A stretch of 64,000 bases of DNA from positions 10,304,501 to 10,368,500 of the forward strand of contig NC_091669.1 of NCBI RefSeq assembly GCF_042453785.1, written 5' to 3'. A program made the position numbers and the translations under genes. The notes below the pieces were generated by a model that saw only the letters and a list, made by a program, of their open reading frames with translations, did no database searches and was not told where the DNA came from. Shown in pieces: positions 57,548-64,000 of this stretch (position 1 is its first letter; every line of letters begins with the position of its first letter). Source of the stretch: Malus domestica. Lineage: Eukaryota > Streptophyta > Magnoliopsida > Rosales > Rosaceae.

Positions 57548-60500
57548 AGAAGATAATGCTTTTTTGGAATAATTGTGTGTTCTGTTCATCTTTCAAAGAG
57601 GGGTTTATAAGATGTTACAATCCTATCAATAAGGAAAGAAATAATTTACATAAAAAAACATATTAAACTAAGAATCCCAAGATTACAGGAATATACCCAA
57701 AAATTCAACACTCCCCCTCAAATTGGTGCATATATGTCACACATGACCAACTTGTGTAGGAAACTTGAAAACTTATGACTTGAAACAGCCTTTGTGAGGA
57801 TATCTGCCAACTGATCTTCCGTTCTTATTGCTAGTACATCAATTATCTTCCCTTCCAACTTTTCTTTGATGAAGAACCGGTCAACTTCAACATGCTTTGT
57901 TCTATCATGCTGTACTGGATTATGTGCAATGTCACATGCAACTTTATTATCACAAAACAATTTCATAGGCTGATCATGTTTTATACCCAAATCCCCTAGC
58001 AGAAGCTTAAGCCATAAAATTTCACAAATCCCTAAGGCCATACCTTTGTATTCAGCTTTTGCACTAGACCGGGCAACCACATTTTGTTTCTTACTCCTCC
58101 ATGTAACCAAGTTACCTCCAACGAATGTAAAGTAACCTGATGTTGAGCGTCTTTCAACCACTGATCTTGCCCAATTTGCATCAGTATAACTTTCAACTCT
58201 AAGATGATTATTCTTTTTAAACAAAATTCCTTTGCCTGGGCTTCCCTTCAAATATCTCAAAATCTGCATCACTACATTCATATGGTGTTCTCCAAGATCA
58301 TGCATGTATTGACTCACTACACTCAAGGCATATGCAAGGTCTGGTCTTGTGTGTGCCAAGTACATTAAACGGCCTACTAACCTTTGGTATCTCCCTTTGT
58401 CAACTAGTGGCTGACAAGCTAAGATAAGTAAATTCCAGAATTGCTTCTCGAGACCTCAATCCCTAGAAAATATTTTAAGGATCCAAGATCTTTCATCTCA
58501 AATTCTGTAGACAAGTATCCTTGCAAGGCCGCACGTTCTTCTAGATCATTCCCTGTTACAACCATATCATCTACATACACAATGAGTGTAGTAAGCTTCC
58601 CATTTTGTCTTTTCAAAAACAGAGTATGATCATAATTACTTTGTGTGTAACCAAATGCTCTTATAGATTTTGTGAATCTTCCAAACCATGCTCGAGGGGA
58701 CTGCTTCAAACTATACAAGGATTTCTTCAAGCTGCATACCTTTCTTTTGTATTTATCTGGAGCACTACATCCTGGTGGAAGATCCATATAAATTTCTTCT
58801 GTCAAATCTCCACGCAAGAAGGCATTCTTTACATCAAATTGTTGTAAGGGCCAATTAAGATTCGTAGCCAAGGACAACAAAACACGAACTGTGTTGATCT
58901 TGGCCACACGGGCAAATGTATTTGTATAATCGATTCCATATTTTTTAGTGTACCCTTTTGCTACCAGTATTGCCTTGAAACGATCCACTCCCATCAGCTT
59001 TGTACTTGATAGTATAGACCCATTTGCATCTCATAGGTTTCTTACCAGCTAGCAAGTCTGTGATCTCCCAAGTAGCATTCTTTTTCAACGACTTCAATTC
59101 TTCATTCATTGTTGCTTGCCAATGTGGATCAGATACAGTAGATAATTGAAACACAAATGACTTATTTGATTCTGATAGGTGGCTGGTAGACATATAATTA
59201 CCTAACGGGTAAAACACATTAGATTCTTGGTTGGGTCTATTCACCGGGTACCTAGTTTTGCATTTAGGGTCAGCTTCGTAGGTAAGTTTAGGAATACCTC
59301 GATTGACACGGTTAGGGAGACGATGTGGTGGTGGTGCATCTGGGATTGAAGACGATTGATTATGGTTATTGGGGTGGTGAGATCGACTGTGAGGTAGCTG
59401 GCGACAATGAGCTGTCCAATGGTGATGAGGCTGGAAGTAAGTTGTCCAACGGTGATGAAGGCAATGAATTTTCCAACGGTGTCGGTTCATCAACATTGTT
59501 TTCATGTGAATGATCACCACTCAACTCCAAGGCATTACCATTTAATTTCAAGTATTCACATCATTAGTTTCTTGTGAATCATTACCACTTGTTTCCAATA
59601 CATCACCACTTAAGTCCAAATGATTCACATCATTATGTTTTTGTGAATCATCACCACTTAAACCCAAATGATTCACATCAGGAATAGTATAATCAAAAGT
59701 TTGAACTTATGTCTGATTCTCCCCCTGAAGTGCAGACTCAGAATGGGCAAAGTACATATCGTTTTCATGAAATGAAACATCCACCGTGATAAACAACTTT
59801 TGTGTCGGAGGATGATAGCAGCGATATCCTTTCTGATTAGAAGCATACCCCACAAACACACATCGTAAAGCTCGAGGTTCAAGCTTACTCCTCTGCTGTT
59901 TATGGAGATGAACGAAAGCCACACAGCCAAACACGTTAGGTGGAAGATTTAGAACTATAAGTGCATTAACATGTGAGGAAAGAGCCTGAAGAGGTGTCTG
60001 AAAATCAACTGATCGGGATGGAACACGATTAATGAGATACGCAGCCGAGGTGAGAGCTTCTCCCTAATAGGATAACGTGAGACGCCCCTCAAGTAAGGAA
60101 GCATGAACAACCTCCAGAAGATGACGGTTCTTGCGCTATGCAAATCCCATTTTATTGTGAAGTGTATAGACATGTAGTTTAATGAACAATACCATGATGA
60201 TTAAAAAAGGCACGAAGTTTAGAGTTCACATACTCGCCACCATTATCACTCATGAGAACCTGTATTTGTGACTTATACTGTACTTGCACCATTTTGTGAA
60301 ATTGCCGGAACAAATAAAAAACTTCACTTTTTGACTTCATCAAACAAACCCAAGTCATACGTGTGCAATCATCTATAAAAGTAACGAACCAATAAGCACC
60401 ACTAAATGTAGCAATTTTATATGGTCCCCAAACATCAGAATGGATTATCATAAATGGAACATAACGTTTTATCAAACAGGACGGAAACGAAGTACGATGA

Positions 60501-61975
60501 CTTTTAGCTAGTTCATAAACACCGCATTTAAAGCTAGAAACATCATTCTTAACAAATAGGCTAGGAAACAACCTCTGTAAATAACCAAAAGAAGCATGTC
60601 CAAGTCGACGATGCCACAACCAAGCCTTCGAAGCTTTATTCCGTTCCCCCTAAGATCCTTTGACAGTAAGAGCTTGAGTCAACATCTGGGTACTGTTCGA
60701 TGTCATCTCCAAGTAGTAAAGCCTCCCTTTTCTGATACCATAACCAATCGTCTTGCAAGTCCGAATATCCTTAAAAACACAAAAAGAAGGCCAAAAAATA
60801 ACAAGACAATGTAGGGCGACTGTTATTTGAGCAACATATAATAAATTATAATCAAGAGAAAGAACAACAAGTACGGTATCAAGATTAAAGGTATCTAAAA
60901 GGGAGACAGTGCCTTCCCCAATAATGGGGGCAGGATTACCATTGGCAACACTTACAACAACAGTTCTGGTGGATGGTTTTATGGTTGGTACCACGTCTAG
61001 AATCACAAGTCATATGTTCAGTAGCACCTGAATCAATTATCCATGTATTATTCATAACAGATGCAGAAACCTTTAAAGCTTTACCATCGTTGTTTGTATG
61101 TTCATAAGCTACCTTAGCTTTGACAATCAATGCACACGACTCATTACAGTGGGGATGATGAGTCCAACGTGTTATTGGTCTGCGTGAGTTGAGTGCAACG
61201 TCTGAGGTGATTGACAGGGCCAAGATCCCAAACCAACTAGGTCAACAATGTGAGACCCCTGGAAAACAAACAGTAGCCCAAAAAAAGACAATCTATTTTT
61301 TTCCCTTTTTTTCTTTTTTCCTTTTTTAGTTCTACTTTTTTCTTTTTTTTTCTTTTTCTTTTTTCCTTTTTCCTTTTTCCTTTCCTTACGCCTGATTCTT
61401 CCTTTTTCCTTTCCTTACGCCTGGGGACTTCCTTCGAAGCAAACTTCCTCCGAAACACGACAAAGAAAATTGCAAATAAAAAAAAAAGTTTTGCAGAACA
61501 CGGGTTGGGCTGCAGATTGGTAAGATGCTTAGCAGTCATTTTGCGGGTCTCGTCTCCGGTGCAAATAGAATTGCAAACACAGGTGGTGGTTCTCAATCGG
61601 GATTTGCAGCAGTAATTTCTAGGTTTTGAACCTCGGTTTATGGCCACGTGATGCAACAATGAGTAGTGGTGGGTGGCTGTAACGATATGCTCGGTGAACT
61701 CGGGTCAGCAACGACGACGTCGCTTGCTGATCTGACGGTGTGCTGGTGGTTCTTGGTTATGCGCACAGCGCGCAACTTCTATGTTTTTTTTTCTAACCTA
61801 GGCTCTGGTGCCAAGAAGAGAATGCTCTTTTGGAATAATTATGTGTTCTATTCATCTCTCAATGAAGGGTTTATAAGATGTTACAATCCTATCAATAAGG
61901 AAATAAATAATTTACATAAAAAACATATTAAACTAAGAATCCCAAGATTACAGGAATATACACAAAAAGTCAACA
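57548..61975 (-). mobile_element. degraded Ty1/copia element, minus strand, 4.4 kb
   Basis: Terminal repeats 57548-57710 (163 bp) and 61814-61975 (162 bp). On the minus strand they begin TGTTGA. The primer-binding site TGGCACCAGAGC lies inside the right repeat (61813-61802), and a polypurine tract TTTGAGGGGGAG sits at 57722-57711. Flanks TTTCT / TTTCC (57543-57547 and 61976-61980) are probably a target-site duplication with one change. Most of gag is missing; its place is taken by a pyrimidine-rich simple-sequence stretch (61290-61400). Confidence 0.85.
57718..61223 (-). pseudogene. Copia pol remnants
   Basis: From upstream to downstream on the minus strand: protease WIIDSGATEHM (in 61223-60936), GAG-pre-integrase and integrase MWHRRLGHASFGYL / IIHSDVWGPY / MSDNGGEYVNS (60619-60179), a decayed linker with several stops (60178-59000), RT FDVKNAFLRGDL / IVYVDDMVVTGND (58994-58419), and RNase H YTDANWARS / DQLADILTKAVS (58365-57718). 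Many stops and frameshifts; non-functional. Confidence 0.88.
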
Positions 61976-63265
61976 TTTCCCTCCTCGTGTCTTCTTTTTT
62001 GTCTTCCTCTCTTTTCCCTCACTCTCTCTTCTTCTCTCGAACACTCTTTCTCTCTTAACTCTCCCTCTCAAACTATCTTTTCTCTGTGAACCATGGGGAA
62101 GCTAAGACGAAACCACACCATCACAAATGCTCTTCCTCCTCCAATACTTCTCCTTCATGGACAACTCTCCATGTCGTATGTTCTCACAGTGAAACCCTCG
62201 GTTTCACTGATGTTATCGACAAACCATCACCACTGTAACCACCTGACCTTACTATCCCGGCGAGATTATAGCTTCCATAACCCGATCATCACCACTCATT
62301 TTGTGTGACTAGAGACAAGGGGTAGAGCCTTTAGCTCGCTCACCTCTCTCTCGTGTCTTTCCTCTGTAAATCTGGCCAAACCACTTCGGTGCCATGTTTT
62401 CTAGCAAGAATCTTGCCTTTGTGATGAATGTAGGGCTTCAACGATCCTAAATGATTCCCTTATAATGTTCTTAATGAGATTTAAGTTCATACGTGTGATT
62501 TCGTAGAGTTGCTGCATGAAAACACCTTGGGGGAAAGACTTCCCCAGATTTTTGAAAAAAAAAATGGAACTGTGGCCATCTAGGCATTTTTCAGACCAAA
62601 TTCTCGACCAACCCTAACCACAATTGGGCTTCCAATAGGTATAGATCGATTCCCTACATTTCTAGCTTTAAGTTGGTTTTTGTATCATCGAATTTGGTTT
62701 AGAATCAAGCTCAAAATGAGCTCTTAAAGTCGAGGGAAAAACCTGCAAAAACTACAGGTATCGTGAAGAAGGCGCGTGGGAAGCCACAACGTGGTGGCAC
62801 GTGGAGGAACCCGAGGTCCCTCTTTAGGTTTCTCGACGTGCCGAATCCGAATCCGTGTCCGTTTTTTGAAATTCGACAGTTTTAAAATAGTTCCTTTATT
62901 AGCCGTACTTTGTACAAAAATGTTTAATTATGTAAGTACATTATATTTATGTAAATGGTTTCATTTCTAAGTGAAATGCATCACAAAGATCTTCGTTGCC
63001 CGCGAGGCGAGTTCGACTCGACGACATGATTTGTGAGTGGGTCTTTTCTTTGATATATACATATATATGTTTAGTTTCCATATATACATCTAATAATGAA
63101 TTTTCTATATGACTGCTGTAATTAAATTAACATTTATAGGAAATGACGTAACGATGAGAATTATGAAATCACTATAAATCTTACGGGATGCCTTAATTAA
63201 ATTTAAGGCTATGAATAATATTATGTTGACTAGAATGATTGGGTCACTGTGGCATGACTATATTT
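61976..63265. other. repeat-derived intergenic DNA
   Basis: Probably the continuation of the repeat starting at 57208. It holds CT-rich sequence (61990-62080), a 71-codon frame at 62093-62308 without recognisable features, and AT-rich DNA. No gene supported. Confidence 0.4.
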
Positions 63266-63470
63266 ATGTTAGGGCAAAAGACTGTTTACTACCCTCATGT
63301 TTCGTGGTTTTCAACATTTAGTACATCAATTTTTTTTCATCCCAAAGTCATACCTAAAGTGTAAATTTTGGGACAGTCTCATACATTTGTTAGTCAAACT
63401 GTTAAGTTTTCAGTTAAGTGATGACGTGGTGCCCATGTGGATAATGACTGGGCGGCACATGTCATCCACA
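63266..63470. mobile_element. MITE-like repeat, partial
   Basis: GTTAGGGCAAAAGACTGTTT and GATGACGTGGTGCCCATGTG with CACATGTCATCCACATGG resemble one arm of a long-hairpin MITE with the other arm missing. Assigned from general resemblance. Confidence 0.3.
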
Positions 63471-64000
63471 TGGAAATTAAAAATAAATTATTTATAAAAT
63501 AAATTTAATAAATTTAAATAATTTATAAATAAAATAAATAAATAAATAAATAACCCCTTCTTCCCCAAATCCCACTCGTGCCCACCCTCCCTTTATCCAC
63601 CCCTTCGTCTTCCCCACCCTCTACCCCCTACCCACCGACACCCTTCATTTCCCTGATACCCACACAGCAGAACCCATTTCATCCCCCAATTTTATCAAGA
63701 CACCCAACACCCAATTTTATCAAGCTCCGCCATTTCCGACACCAATCTCCCCACGCGCACCTGAACCCTCCGGTGTTTGAGTCCGACGGCGCCAACCTCT
63801 CCCTCCCTCCTCTTCCCCCGTCGTCCGCTCCCTCGACCTCCCAGCGCAACCCAGAAGAAGAACAAAAAAAAAAACCCAGAAGAAAAAGAAGAAAAAGGAG
63901 GAGGAAGAAGAAGAAAAAAAAAACTGAATCTACAACCCAGAAGAAGAAGAAGAAGGAGGAGGAGGAGGAGGAAGAAGAAGAAAAAAAAAAGGGAAATGCG
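63471..64000. repeat. simple sequence: (AAAT)n, CCCT-rich, then GAA/GGA-rich
   Basis: (AAAT)n around 63520-63552, a C-rich segment to ~63850, and a GAAGAA/GGAGGA purine tract to the window end (63850-64000). The last could be the 5' UTR of a gene beyond the edge. Confidence 0.6.

Noticed and set aside
62093-62308. 71-codon frame as a small gene
   Set aside because: No recognisable features, inside repeat-derived sequence, and composition of low-complexity translation.

Overview
This is plant nuclear DNA: intron-bearing genes with GT-AG splice sites, AT-rich intergenic DNA, and dense LTR-retrotransposons, MITEs and SINEs. Gene content (eL27 ribosomal protein, a GRAS factor of the SCL23 type, a CYSTM peptide, a hAT-derived BED-finger gene and a PICC-type long coiled-coil gene) fits a eudicot. 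The repeat types suggest a woody rosid, probably Rosaceae (apple/pear group); that last step is inference.

Layout. 1-15.9 kb is mostly single-copy: a CYSTM gene (608-1165), a 2.4-kb solo LTR (2293-4738), two SINEs with clear target-site duplications, RPL27 (6651-7058) behind a classic ribosomal-protein promoter, and an SCL23-like GRAS gene (10759-12108), separated by foldback elements. From 15.9 to 52.8 kb the window is one locally duplicated block. The ancestral unit was a domesticated hAT transposase gene (+) converging on a tail-anchored coiled-coil gene (-). The intact transposase-derived gene is at 15985-19204 and the intact coiled-coil gene at 47885-52765. Between them lie shortened, chimeric coiled-coil copies: A (19811-21739), A' (22652-25455) and B (43194-46165), plus a scrambled copy of the transposase gene (40839-42586).

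The duplicated block was later invaded by a CACTA element (23034-24838, inside A'), a 7.7-kb non-autonomous LTR element with tandem repeats and an antisense ORF (25803-33551), a 4.9-kb Copia element (33707-38645) and older Copia debris (38950-39756). The last two LTR elements sit in one duplicated 5' flank and both have 5-bp target-site duplications. From 53 to 64 kb the window is intergenic: two small MITEs, a degraded minus-strand Copia element (57548-61975) nested in another repeat, and a simple-sequence end.

The most unusual content is the coiled-coil family. Copy B keeps an open frame across five exons, three of which are 432-bp copies of one 144-residue coiled-coil module separated by near-identical 81-82-bp introns. 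It ends in a fused 46-residue exon carrying the membrane anchor. All introns among these exons are phase 0, so modules can be added without breaking the frame.
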